A stretch of 64,000 nucleotides of DNA from Firmicutes bacterium UBA3553 (GCA_002381185.1 DFOA01000063.1:1-64000), one strand, 5' to 3'. Counted from the first letter of the stretch, positions 16,550 to 24,908 are shown. The notes: generated from the letters alone by a model not told the origin. Made by a program: numbers and translations.

Positions 16550-16615
16550 TTGAATTCGGGTCATTTCCTGTGTAATTATCATATAAAATCAAATCTGATA
16601 TTGAAGCAATAGGGT

Positions 16616-17983
16616 CTATCTTCTTACTGTATCAGTATACAAAAGCATTTGATTTCTGACCATTTCTGCAAGTGCAGGGGAAACTTTCTCCAAATGCCAT
16701 AAGACGGTGCACTGCGTATTAGGCTGGGCATTCACAAGCCCCGACGCAATATTATTTGCAAGGTTCTTTTTTTCTGATACAGAAAAGGATTCATACTTCT
16801 GGCTCGCTTGTGTAAAATCATCCGGATTTGGAATTTCGGCACGCATAATTTCGCCGGCGACATATCTGCCGTTTCCACTAGATACCATAGATGCAGGAGA
16901 CCAGTTTGGCTGTTTGTTGACGGGAATATTACGAAAATCAGGGCCCAGTCTGTGCCGCTGTGCATCTGAATAAATAAAGGTACGCCCCTGCAGCACCTTG
17001 TCATCTGAAAATTCAAGACCAGGAAGTAAATTTGCTGGATTAAAGGCTAATTTTTCTACCTGTTCAGCATAATTTTCCGGGTTGTAATTTAAAACCATCC
17101 GCCCGACGGGTAAAAGGGGATATTGGGCTTCATCCCATACCTTGGTATCATCTAAAGGGTCAAAGGGAAGTAGCTTTGCATCTTCAGGATTCATCAGCTG
17201 CACACACAACTCATATTCGACGGCATTTCCTTTTGCTATACTGTCATACAGATCACGTCCAGCAATATCAGGATCTTGGCATGCCAGCCATTGAGCCTCC
17301 TGCTGGTCGATGTATTCTGCCCCTGCCATAGGGAGCCAGTGGTATTTCACATAGCGGCGAACACCCTGTGCATTTTGCCAGACATAGGTACTCACACTAT
17401 ATCCCTTGATATGACGAAGACTCTTTACCGTTCCCAAATCTGAGAAAAACCATATAAGCATATTTGTTGCCTCGGGATACTTAGCAAACAGGCTCCAAAG
17501 CCTCTCAGGGTCAGGCAGATTATTTACTGGCGAGGGCGAAAGAAGGCTGATTATATCCGGTACACGAATGGCATCCCGTACAAAAAAGACAGGGAGATGA
17601 TTACAGAGTAAATCAAAAATTCCTTCATTGGTATAAAACCTGGTGCTGAATCCCCGCACATTTCTGGAGGTATCAGGTGTTCCTTGATTGCTTGCAGCTA
17701 GGGAGAAGCGAACCGCTACCGGCACTTGTTGATTAGGTGCTTGCAAAAATCCGGCTTTTGTATATTCCTTCATTGAGTGAGTAGTGTAAAAATATCCGAA
17801 AGCACCATATCCTTTTGTATGGATACGTCTTGGCGGTGTAGTGGAGAATACAAAGGTTTCCAAAGTTTCATGCAGAACGGTATCCTGTATAAGGACTGGT
17901 CCCTGCACACCCACTGTCTGCGAATGAGATGTACACCGGGTATTTCCTTTCTCTGGTTGAAACAATCTGTTATTGTTGTACAT
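16616..17983 (-). CDS. Monofunctional haem catalase
   Basis: A 455-residue clade-type catalase that decomposes H2O2. Distal His55 is in R-R-I-H-T-K-G-Y-G-A-F-G, the proximal haem ligand Tyr338 is in F-I-Y-S-D-A-Q-R-H-R, and the P-V-F-F-V-R-D loop is present. The usual N-N-x-P before that loop is C-N-H-L-P here, so one Asn of the pair is His. The ATG at 17983 follows GGAGGGA, and an upstream GTG would add only ten residues without a ribosome site. The N-terminus (Q-P-E-K-G-N-T-R) lacks a signal peptide. It is single and flanked by terminators. In an anaerobe it would serve oxidative-stress or spore protection; timing is unknown. Confidence 0.93.
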   Translation of the reverse strand: MYNNNRLFQPEKGNTRCTSHSQTVGVQGPVLIQDTVLHETLETFVFSTTPPRRIHTKGYGAFGYFYTTHSMKEYTKAGFLQAPNQQVPVAVRFSLAASNQGTPDTSRNVRGFSTRFYTNEGIFDLLCNHLPVFFVRDAIRVPDIISLLSPSPVNNLPDPERLWSLFAKYPEATNMLIWFFSDLGTVKSLRHIKGYSVSTYVWQNAQGVRRYVKYHWLPMAGAEYIDQQEAQWLACQDPDIAGRDLYDSIAKGNAVEYELCVQLMNPEDAKLLPFDPLDDTKVWDEAQYPLLPVGRMVLNYNPENYAEQVEKLAFNPANLLPGLEFSDDKVLQGRTFIYSDAQRHRLGPDFRNIPVNKQPNWSPASMVSSGNGRYVAGEIMRAEIPNPDDFTQASQKYESFSVSEKKNLANNIASGLVNAQPNTQCTVLWHLEKVSPALAEMVRNQMLLYTDTVRR

Positions 17984-18239
17984 TATAATCCCTCCAAAGC
18001 GTGCCAAAAACACGAAAATTATATAATAAAGTGTATTCTTAATTTTTGTAAATTATACCATTGTGCCTGCATGTTGTGATTTTCCACAAACCGGCACGTC
18101 GTATGTCTGCATTTATAGCCTCAGGCATGCGTATGATTATGTTTATAATTACCATATTAACATTATTTTTCTTTAGTTGAAATTAATAACCATTTGAATT
18201 ATAATTATAGACATAAATAAAGATATAGAGGTCAAAAGG

Positions 18240-19439
18240 TTGGAAAATAATAAAAATAAAAAGTTAAATATAAATTTTAAGCATATATGCTTACTCTTGT
18301 CTATATTGATTGCTTTGATGTTATGGGGATATGAATATAAGAATGAAACTGTGATGTCTGATATATCAACACCTGAAACAGGTTCTATCTGTATTAAGGA
18401 TCCATCTGAGGCAACGTCAGAAAATAATAATGGTATAAATAATGGTGATGCAGCTGATATAGCAGAAGATTTAAATCACTACGACTTTGTCTTAACATTT
18501 GCTGGTGATATTAATTTTGATGAAAATTGGAGTACTATGCAGTATTATAATAAAGTTACAAATGGAATATATGACTGTATTTCTCCAGAATTAATACAGA
18601 TGATGAAAGATGCAGATATTATGTGCATCAATAATGAGTTTACATATAGTACTGGTGGAATTCCCCTAAATAAAACGTATACATTTAGAGCTCACCCATC
18701 CAGAGTTGAAATTTTGAAAGAGTTGGGAGTAGATATTGTGAGTCTTGCTAACAATCATTCATACGATTATGGTGAACAATCATTGATAGATACTATGACA
18801 ACTTTAAAACAGGCTGGTATACTTTATTATGGCGCCGGCCATGACCTGGATGAAGCCATGACACCTGTGTATTTTGAAATAGAGGGTAAGATCATTGCAT
18901 ATGTTGCAGCCTCAAGAGCTGAGAAAAACAAGATGACTCCTCAGGCTACCGAAGATGCACCCGGCATTTTGCGATGTTATGATACAGATTTATTTGTTCA
19001 GGCAATAAAAGAAGCGAAGGAAAAATCAGACTATGTTATTGCTTATGTTCATTGGGGTACAGAATTCACCTATGAACTAGAAAAAGTACAGCTTACTACA
19101 GGTAAAGAATATCTGGATGCAGGTGCAGATGCTGTAATAGGTGCACATCCTCATTGTCTCCAGGGCATAGAATATTACGCTGGAAAGCCGATTATATATA
19201 GCTTGGGAAATTTTTGGTTTAATGGTCAGACAGTAGATACCATGCTATTAAATATTCATTTTTATGATGATAATACTGAAGAACTTATAGAATTAGAGAT
19301 TGTCCCTGCAATACAAGCTAATAATAAAACAACAATTGTAACTGAGCAATTAGAAAAGGAACGTATTTATTCATTTTTAGAAGATATCTCAATTAATGTG
19401 AACATTAATAAGATGGGAATTATTTCAGAAGTTAAGTAA
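18240..19439 (+). CDS. CapA-family metallophosphatase-like protein, membrane-anchored
   Basis: A 399-residue protein with an N-terminal signal anchor (H-I-C-L-L-L-S-I-L-I-A-L-M-L-W-G, about 15-31) and an extracellular CapA domain. Motifs: T-F-A-G-D-I-N-F near residue 88, N-N-E-F near 130, L-A-N-N-H-S-Y-D-Y-G near 178, V-H-W-G-T-E near 270 and G-A-H-P-H-C-L-Q near 300. CapA/PgsA proteins act in poly-gamma-glutamate synthesis, but this lone gene has no pgsB/C partners nearby and many clostridial homologues are uncharacterised. The start is a TTG after GAGG. Confidence 0.85.
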   Translation: MENNKNKKLNINFKHICLLLSILIALMLWGYEYKNETVMSDISTPETGSICIKDPSEATSENNNGINNGDAADIAEDLNHYDFVLTFAGDINFDENWSTMQYYNKVTNGIYDCISPELIQMMKDADIMCINNEFTYSTGGIPLNKTYTFRAHPSRVEILKELGVDIVSLANNHSYDYGEQSLIDTMTTLKQAGILYYGAGHDLDEAMTPVYFEIEGKIIAYVAASRAEKNKMTPQATEDAPGILRCYDTDLFVQAIKEAKEKSDYVIAYVHWGTEFTYELEKVQLTTGKEYLDAGADAVIGAHPHCLQGIEYYAGKPIIYSLGNFWFNGQTVDTMLLNIHFYDDNTEELIELEIVPAIQANNKTTIVTEQLEKERIYSFLEDISINVNINKMGIISEVK

Positions 19440-19462
19440 AAAAGCCAAGGAGATGTTTTATT

Positions 19463-19579
19463 ATGAAAGAAAGGGAGGATTTTGATGCTGTTACAGATAT
19501 TCGTGATGAGCTGATAGAAAAAGCAAAAGTAACAAAATTCAAAAATAAAGCTTTAGGGACATTTTCATCTATTCCATAA
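19463..19579 (+). CDS. Possible small protein (38 residues)
   Basis: A short frame with a plausible AAGGAG site 10 nt before ATG encodes a charged, helical peptide. It follows the CapA-like gene by 23 bp and ends inside the 3' end of the opposite MFS gene. I do not recognise it; it may be a remnant. Confidence 0.25.
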   Translation: MKEREDFDAVTDIRDELIEKAKVTKFKNKALGTFSSIP

Positions 19580-20741
19580 TCTTAATTTTTCGTGAAAGAA
19601 CCAGGTTTAGGAACGCGATAACAGCCGCTGCCATAAATACGGACTGATATCCTACATACAGCCACAAAAGACCTCCAAAAATAGGAATCACCATTGAAGC
19701 GATGTGCTGAAGGCTTACGCCGGTGGACAGCGTCGGTGTTACGTCGGCAAGATTGACGGCAATCTTCCGTACATATGTAGACCGCGCCATTTCAACTGCA
19801 GACATGGAGTTGTCAATGACATAACAGCCGGCAATGATTACCACAGCAATATTAGCAGAGAAAAGTCTGTCCGAAAATGCATATCCGAGACAAATGACAA
19901 ACAATAGGACGGCTTCCATAGTCAGTACGAACCGCTCGCCGCGGCTGTCAATCAATTTTCCGATTACTTTCCTCGTGCCTATACTGATAAGGGCAACTAT
20001 CATACCCAAGATAGCAAACATCTGAGGCTTTACGCCAAACACCTTAATTAGTACCCACGGCGCAAACGTCAGAAAAATTTGATTCCTTGCGCCGCTGATA
20101 ACGGCAAGTACATAAAATAGTGAATAGCGTTTTCTAAAAACAAATTTTACTTTTCGGACTTCCGGTTCTCCTTTCTTCATCATCCCCACCGTAAAAGCAG
20201 CGAATACATAGAAAACAGTGCCGGTAATAAACGCGGCCTGATAAGTCATATGCATGAAATTGAAACCCAGAAAGATATAAACATAGGCAATAATACTTCC
20301 TGATAAGCTGAAGGCACTGACTGTTCCGAGCCTGGATCCGAAAGATTCCTGATTAGACAGGGACATGCCGATGGACGGTGTGACGGGCATGATCATGTGT
20401 GTGCCGAGGCTGTACATCATCATCCAAATGATCATAAGTGCAAAGGTCGGAGACATCATACCGAGTCCAAGCATACCAAGACCCGCTGCTGCCATACCGA
20501 ACATCGCAATGCGTACATCGCCTAAAAAACTTAATGCAGCAAGAATTAACATAATAAAAAAGCCCGGAGCCTCTCTGGGTACCTCAAGGAAACCCCTGAT
20601 ATCCTCTGACAGTTTGAATATATCGCTTAAATAGTTGTTGAATATTGATGTATAGATGCCTGCGCCAATTCCGGAGAATAGACCTGCAAGCAAAAACAGA
20701 TTAAAATCCCGTTCCATATGAAAATATTTTTGTAAGTTCAT
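19569..20741 (-). CDS. MFS transporter
   Basis: A 390-residue integral membrane protein with about 12 hydrophobic helices. N-terminal helices include L-L-A-G-L-F-S-G-I-G-A-G-I-Y and a long charged loop near residues 195-205 (M-K-K-G-E-P-E-V-R-K-V-K) separates the two six-helix halves. There is no strong specificity motif. The substrate is unknown; members of this type are drug or metabolite exporters. It is single, reading toward the CapA-like gene. The ATG lies just after an A-rich upstream region with no clear GGAGG, so start confidence is moderate. Confidence 0.8.
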   Translation of the reverse strand: MNLQKYFHMERDFNLFLLAGLFSGIGAGIYTSIFNNYLSDIFKLSEDIRGFLEVPREAPGFFIMLILAALSFLGDVRIAMFGMAAAGLGMLGLGMMSPTFALMIIWMMMYSLGTHMIMPVTPSIGMSLSNQESFGSRLGTVSAFSLSGSIIAYVYIFLGFNFMHMTYQAAFITGTVFYVFAAFTVGMMKKGEPEVRKVKFVFRKRYSLFYVLAVISGARNQIFLTFAPWVLIKVFGVKPQMFAILGMIVALISIGTRKVIGKLIDSRGERFVLTMEAVLLFVICLGYAFSDRLFSANIAVVIIAGCYVIDNSMSAVEMARSTYVRKIAVNLADVTPTLSTGVSLQHIASMVIPIFGGLLWLYVGYQSVFMAAAVIAFLNLVLSRKIKIME

Positions 20742-20880
20742 TTATTTACCAGCTTTCATAGTAGTAATAACTTCCAGTAATTATACCATATGAAATCGAT
20801 TTCTTTCAATGAATTTTATAAATTACTTTTTAAGTAACAAAGAAGTTACTCTTCGTAATTTTTTATAACAAAGAAATCCG

Positions 20881-21075
20881 GGAGGGACACCGCTTTTTAC
20901 ATCGGCAGTTGGCTTAATTATTGAAGTAGGCGGAATGATGTCCCACGGCTCGGTGATTGCTCATGAATATGGGCTTCCGGCAGTTGCCGGTATCGAAAAT
21001 GTCACCAATATCATTAGGGATGGCAGCCGCATAAGAATTAACGGTACTGAGGGATATGTTCAGATACTGGATTAG
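20881..21075 (+). pseudogene. C-terminal fragment of a PEP-utilising enzyme (rifampicin phosphotransferase/PEP-synthase-like)
   Basis: The frame reads T-P-L-F-T-S-A-V-G-L-I-I-E-V-G-G-M-M-S-H-G-S-V-I-A-H-E-Y-G-L-P-A-V-A-G and ends G-T-E-G-Y-V-Q-I-L-D. This is the phosphohistidine swivel domain (T-x-G-x-x-x-H-x-x-x-x-A-R-E-x-G-x-P) at the end of rifampin phosphotransferase and related proteins; here S-H-G-S keeps the His. The ATP-binding and linker parts are lost. Confidence 0.7.
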
Positions 21076-21119
21076 ATAATTTGAACGTATCTAACTTATA
21101 GGAATACGAGGTGATTTTT

Positions 21120-21388
21120 ATGATAACTTTTTCAGGTATAATTTTAGGCATGTTTGCTATAAGTGTAATGCAATTAGTACTTGCTACCGTACTGCCTCAT
21201 ATTGTGAGTGAAATTGGTGGAGGTAATTTATACAGCTTGGGAGGTATATGGGAGCATCCGTAGGAGTCACTTTTTTTTCGGGAGTATTGCCTGAGGTTAA
21301 TTTGATAAATAATGTAATGCAATTTTCAGGTGCGTTTGGTCTTTTGGCGGTACTGAGCTTTCTTGGGCTTATGAATGAGATGCTTTAA
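21120..21388 (+). pseudogene. Decayed MFS drug-exporter gene
   Basis: Starts M-I-T-F-S-G-I-I-L-G-M-F-A-I-S-V-M-Q-L-V-L-A-T-V-L-P-H-I-V-S-E-I-G-G, the first helix and loop of a DHA-type major facilitator; it is frameshifted after the G-G region, then resumes in another frame before ending. It follows the phosphotransferase-like remnant by 45 bp, with a GAGGTGA site. Between 21389 and 21587 no gene is seen. Confidence 0.6.
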
Positions 21389-21587
21389 ACATACACGGAG
21401 GATGAGAAAAAACCTCAGAAAAAGCTGTGAAGCGGTGCAACAGTATCAATATTCTATCAACGGCAGAAACAATAAGTAAGTATATAAAGGCCAAGATTTA
21501 GGTGAAAGAGAAGACATCTTAAAAGTAGAAGAGTGGGTTACAGTCATGCTCTTCAAGCTGCTTATAGAACTAAAACAAATATATATA

Positions 21588-21661
21588 TTGACAAAAGAAT
21601 AAAAAAAACATATAATTTTTATATTGATTGATTTAATCAAATTAAATTTGTATAAATCAAT
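21588..21661 (+). promoter_or_regulatory. Promoter and OhrR/MarR-type operator of the radical SAM-ohrR-prx operon
   Basis: TTGACA (21588-21593), 17 bp, TATAAT (21611-21616): consensus sigma-A. Just downstream lie a 13-bp palindrome CAAATTAAATTTG (21638-21650) and flanking ATTGATTTA/TAAATCAAT arms (21627-21635, 21653-21661). Such AT-rich palindromes are typical of OhrR-type operators, and OhrR is encoded in this operon. Confidence 0.75.
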
Positions 21662-21716
21662 ATTTAAGATATGCTTTACAATATATAACCATAATTGAAG
21701 TTTTGGGGGATATGAA

Positions 21717-22829
21717 ATGAATAATAGTATCGATATGACAGAGTATATGAACAATGGAATAGAAAATATTGTAAATGACATTATAAGGGCATCACTGCAC
21801 AATCCTAGGGAAACAGCATTTATCATGAAATATATGTTGTATAGCAAAGAAGCTATGAAGAAAAGAGCTTTATATGAAAACAAAGGTCATAATATACCAC
21901 CTTTTTTGATTGCTAGTATAACAAGCAGCTGTAATTTGTTCTGTAAAGGCTGTTACGCGAGAGCAAATAAAACCTGTGGAGAAGGCTTAGATAATAATCA
22001 ACTGGCTACTGAAAGATGGAATGATATTTTCAAAGAGGCTAAGGAATTGGGGATTTCTTTTATACTGCTGGCTGGAGGAGAGCCATTAATGAGAATGGAT
22101 GTTATAGAGAAGGCAGGAGAAACAAAAGAAATTATATTTCCTATATTTACTAATGGTACTGTTATGAATGAAAGTTATATACAATTGTTCGATCATAACA
22201 GAAATCTTGTTCCAATTATAAGTATTGAAGGCGACAAGCTTCAAACGGATGAAAGACGTGGAGTTGGAACCTATGATACCTTGATGGCCACTATGGATAC
22301 AATGAAAAAAAAAGGCATCTTATTTGGAGCTTCTGTAACTGTTACAGCTAAAAATATACAGACAATTATAAGTAAAGAATTTATTGATAAGCTATACAGC
22401 AAGGGCTGTAAGGCATTGGTATTTGTTGAATATGTACCTGTGGCGGTTACATCTAAGGAACTTGCTCCCGCTGATGCAGAACGCGCATTGCTTGAACAGG
22501 AATTGGAAAGCCTTCGTACAAGATATGAAGATGTTGTTTTTCTGTCCTTTCCTGGTGATGAGAAAAGTACAGGCGGATGTCTTGCTGCAGGAAGAGGATT
22601 TTTCCATATAAATGTAAATGGAGGTGCGGAGCCTTGTCCTTTCTCACCATATTCAGATACAAGTTTACGGGATTGTACCTTGCTTGAGGCGTTACAGTCT
22701 CCTCTATTCAAAAAGCTAAAGGAACTTGAAATTCTAATGGGAGAACATACAGGAGGATGTGTACTGTTTGAAATGGAAGCAGAAGTGAAGAAGATTGTCG
22801 GAAATAGTGTGCAATTAGCTGTCAATTAA
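21717..22829 (+). CDS. Radical SAM protein with SPASM-like C-terminus
   Basis: A 370-residue radical SAM enzyme. The 4Fe-4S-binding C72-x3-C76-x2-C79 lies in S-C-N-L-F-C-K-G-C-Y-A; glycine-rich L-L-A-G-G-E-P-L follows. A C-terminal C-L-A-A-G-R-G-F-F-H-I-N-V-N-G-G-A-E-P-C-P segment is SPASM-like, suggesting extra cluster ligands. Enzymes of this form often modify peptides or make cofactors, yet no precursor peptide is evident nearby. It is the first gene of an OhrR-type operon, so it may be induced by organic peroxide. Substrate unknown. Confidence 0.88.
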   Translation: MNNSIDMTEYMNNGIENIVNDIIRASLHNPRETAFIMKYMLYSKEAMKKRALYENKGHNIPPFLIASITSSCNLFCKGCYARANKTCGEGLDNNQLATERWNDIFKEAKELGISFILLAGGEPLMRMDVIEKAGETKEIIFPIFTNGTVMNESYIQLFDHNRNLVPIISIEGDKLQTDERRGVGTYDTLMATMDTMKKKGILFGASVTVTAKNIQTIISKEFIDKLYSKGCKALVFVEYVPVAVTSKELAPADAERALLEQELESLRTRYEDVVFLSFPGDEKSTGGCLAAGRGFFHINVNGGAEPCPFSPYSDTSLRDCTLLEALQSPLFKKLKELEILMGEHTGGCVLFEMEAEVKKIVGNSVQLAVN

Positions 22830-22853
22830 GTCTGTAATATAGAGAGGATAAAC

Positions 22854-23294
22854 ATGGATAAATATGGTAGAATAAAATTAGAAAATCAGATATGCTTTCC
22901 ATTATATGCCTTATCAAGGGAAGTAATAAAATTATATAAACCAATACTGGATGAATATAATCTCACATACACTCAGTATATAACTATGCTGGTTATATGG
23001 GAGGAAGGAAAAATTATCTTTAAGGAACTAGGCAAAAGGTTGCACTTAGATTCTGGGACACTAACTCCTGTTATAAAAAAATTAGAATCCATGGGGTTAG
23101 TGACGAAATACAGAAATAAAGATGATGATAGAGTGGTTACTGTAGAATTAACAGAAAAAGGAAGGCTTCTTAGAGAGAATATACTTGAAGTTCCAGAAAA
23201 AATATATTGTAAACTCAAGGGTGACGATGAAAAGCTTATTGCTCTGAAAAAACAACTTGATGAACTATTAGCTTCAATAGATGAACAAGGTTAA
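22854..23294 (+). CDS. ohrR: OhrR-family (MarR) organic-peroxide sensor
   Basis: A 146-residue winged-helix MarR regulator. The N-terminal K-L-E-N-Q-I-C-F-P-L-Y-A carries the single conserved Cys (C14) that senses organic hydroperoxides in one-Cys OhrR proteins. The recognition region reads L-H-L-D-S-G-T-L-T-P-V-I-K-K-L-E, with the D-D-D-R-V-V-T wing at residues near 88. It lies 25 bp after the radical SAM gene and 96 bp before the peroxiredoxin gene, and matching operator-like palindromes lie at the operon promoter. Derepression on oxidation of C14 is expected from the family. Confidence 0.88.
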   Translation: MDKYGRIKLENQICFPLYALSREVIKLYKPILDEYNLTYTQYITMLVIWEEGKIIFKELGKRLHLDSGTLTPVIKKLESMGLVTKYRNKDDDRVVTVELTEKGRLLRENILEVPEKIYCKLKGDDEKLIALKKQLDELLASIDEQG

Positions 23295-23389
23295 ATTTTT
23301 CATAGAAATTGACTTTATTTTGGTTGAGTTTACTAAAACTTTAATTAATGGCAATGCACAGTAGAATAAATTAAGGAGATGAAATAAAA

Positions 23390-23851
23390 GTGCCAGGTAT
23401 AGAAATAAACAAAAAAGCGCCAGATTTTGAAATGGAAGATTTTAAGGGAAATAAATTTAAGCTTTCTAATTTTAACGGAAAAAGTAATGTATTAATTGTA
23501 CTAAATAGAGGATTTGTTTGACCATTTTGCAGAAAGCATATGATGCAGTTGCATCAAGATTACGATAAGTTTGTAAAAAAAGATACTCAGATAGTTGTAA
23601 TTGGGCCTGAAAATGCAAAAAAGTTTAAAGACTATTGGGAAGAAAATAATTTTGAATTCCATGGCATTTCCGATGAAAAACAATCTGTGCTTAACATGTA
23701 TGGGCAAGAGGTTAATTTATTTAAGTTAGGGAGAATGCCGGCACAAATGTTAGTGGATAAAGAGGGATTATTAAGATATATACATTATGGCCACTCCATG
23801 AAAGATATACCTGAAAATGCGGAAATATTTGAGCTTATAGATACACTGTAG
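23390..23851 (+). CDS. Probable selenocysteine-containing peroxiredoxin-like protein (AhpC/TSA fold)
   Basis: Read from GTG 23390 (AAGGAG upstream), one open frame of 153 residues is broken only by an in-frame TGA at 23519-23521. The protein fits the AhpC/TSA thioredoxin fold: A-P-D-F-E-M-E-D-F, then R-G-F-V-U-P-F-C-R-K-H-M. In homologues the residue at U44 is the peroxidatic/redox Cys (C-P-F-C). Frame and similarity continue past TGA to the end (L-F-K-L-G-R-M-P-A-Q ... G-H-S-M-K-D-I-P-E-N). A short hairpin with a G in its loop lies about 20 nt after TGA. Likely function: reduction of (organic) peroxides by a U-x-x-C centre. A nonsense mutation is the alternative. Confidence 0.75.
23542..23555 (+). 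promoter_or_regulatory. Candidate bacterial SECIS hairpin
   Basis: GATGC (23542-23546) pairs with GCATC (23551-23555) around an AGTT loop, 20 nt after the in-frame TGA. Apical-loop distance (about 25 nt) and a G among the first two loop bases fit general bacterial SECIS rules. The stem is short and the structure has not been modelled. Confidence 0.5.
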
Positions 23852-23864
23852 GTGACCTAAAGGG

Positions 23865-24055
23865 GGCACTTTTTGAAATGACGCTAGGGTTGCGTTGCTG
23901 ATAAAAGAAGTATCAAAAGTGACAGTACCAAAATTAGCAGTGCCGTTTACATCTGTAACAGTAACTGTAAGAGTATCGGCAGGGATTGCTTGGATGTAAG
24001 CATTATTACTATTAGAACCATTTGGATTGACTATAATAAACTGGACAGATATTTT
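23865..24055 (-). pseudogene. Fragment of a beta-repeat surface-type protein on the opposite strand
   Basis: The minus strand has an open frame of about 70 codons reading A-I-P-A-D-T-L-T-V-T-V-T-D-V-N-G-T-A-N-F-G-T-V-T-F-D. Such Thr/Val/Asp-rich beta repeats are typical of cell-surface or spore-surface proteins. No start or ribosome site is visible and it runs into the peroxiredoxin 3' end, so it is probably debris. Confidence 0.35.
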
Positions 24056-24158
24056 AAGGTCATGTACAATTAAAATATAATAAATAAGGGAAATGTTAAA
24101 GGTATCTTAGAGAGCTAAATCTATATTAAAACCTTAATTAGAAGGGAGAAAGTATCAT

Positions 24159-24797
24159 ATGACTGGACCAGATAAGAAGAAGCTTTATCCAAATGAGAAT
24201 ATAAAGACAGTTTGCTATATAAGCAATTTGCCTAAAAGACCCAATGTTGAAATAGGAGAATATACTTATTATAGCGACAATAAAAATTCTCCGGAGAAAT
24301 TCTATGATAATATAGAGCATCATTATGAATTTTTAGGGGATAAGTTGATAATAGGTAAATTCTGTGCCATAGCTGAGGGCATTAAGTTTATCATGAATGG
24401 GGCGAACCACAGGATGGACGGGATTACAACCTATCCCTTTAATATTTTTGCATGTGGTTGGGAAAGGGTCACTCCTACAATAGGACAACTGCCTTTTAAG
24501 GGAGACACGGTAATCGGCAATGATGTTTGGATAGGTCAAAATGTAACAATCATGCCGGGTGTTAAAATTGGTGATGGTGCGATTATTGCTGCGAACTCAA
24601 CAGTAACAAAAAACATTGAGCCTTATACAATATATGGTGGCAATCCAGTTAAATTTATTAAGAAACGATTCAGTGATGAAAAAATTGAGTTTTTACTAAA
24701 ACTTCAATGGTGGAACTGGGACGAAGAAAAGATATTTGATAATCTTGAAAAGCTAACATCAGAAGATGGTTTGGAACAATTAATGCTTAGCCATTGA
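24159..24797 (+). CDS. Vat-family (streptogramin A-type) xenobiotic acetyltransferase
   Basis: A 212-residue left-handed beta-helix acetyltransferase. The family signature M-N-G-A-N-H-R-M-D-G puts the catalytic His at H84; the hexapeptide repeats run I-G-N-D-V-W-I-G-Q-N-V-T-I-M-P-G-V-K-I-G-D-G-A-I-I-A-A-N-S, followed by G-G-N-P-V-K-F-I-K-K-R-F and W-W-N-W. This arrangement, including the start (M-x-G-P-x-x-x-x-x-Y-P), is that of Vat streptogramin A acetyltransferases and the broader XAT/CatB class. Activity on streptogramin A, virginiamycin or another acceptor is unproven. Preceded by GAAGGGAG. Confidence 0.88.
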   Translation: MTGPDKKKLYPNENIKTVCYISNLPKRPNVEIGEYTYYSDNKNSPEKFYDNIEHHYEFLGDKLIIGKFCAIAEGIKFIMNGANHRMDGITTYPFNIFACGWERVTPTIGQLPFKGDTVIGNDVWIGQNVTIMPGVKIGDGAIIAANSTVTKNIEPYTIYGGNPVKFIKKRFSDEKIEFLLKLQWWNWDEEKIFDNLEKLTSEDGLEQLMLSH

Positions 24798-24908
24798 AAA
24801 TACTTGTCATGTATATAATGGATTAAGTATTAATAATACAGCTGTGCGCAGCCGGTCATAATTATGTTATCATCTATTATTTTACAACAGAATATTGTTA
24901 AATTTAGG

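Noticed and set aside
21446..21883. Minus-strand hydrophobic open frame of 145 codons upstream of the radical SAM gene.
   Set aside because: It covers the promoter/operator and the radical SAM start; the hydrophobicity reflects AT-rich sequence.
22271..22825. Long open frame of 184 codons on the minus strand.
   Set aside because: It lies antisense to the well-supported radical SAM gene, lacks a ribosome site and has Ser/Thr-rich shadow composition.
23390..23851. Interpretation of the peroxiredoxin as an ordinary pseudogene with a nonsense codon.
   Set aside because: Not fully excluded, but the stop is TGA exactly at the catalytic Cys, the frame is otherwise intact and a hairpin follows, so Sec decoding is the better explanation.
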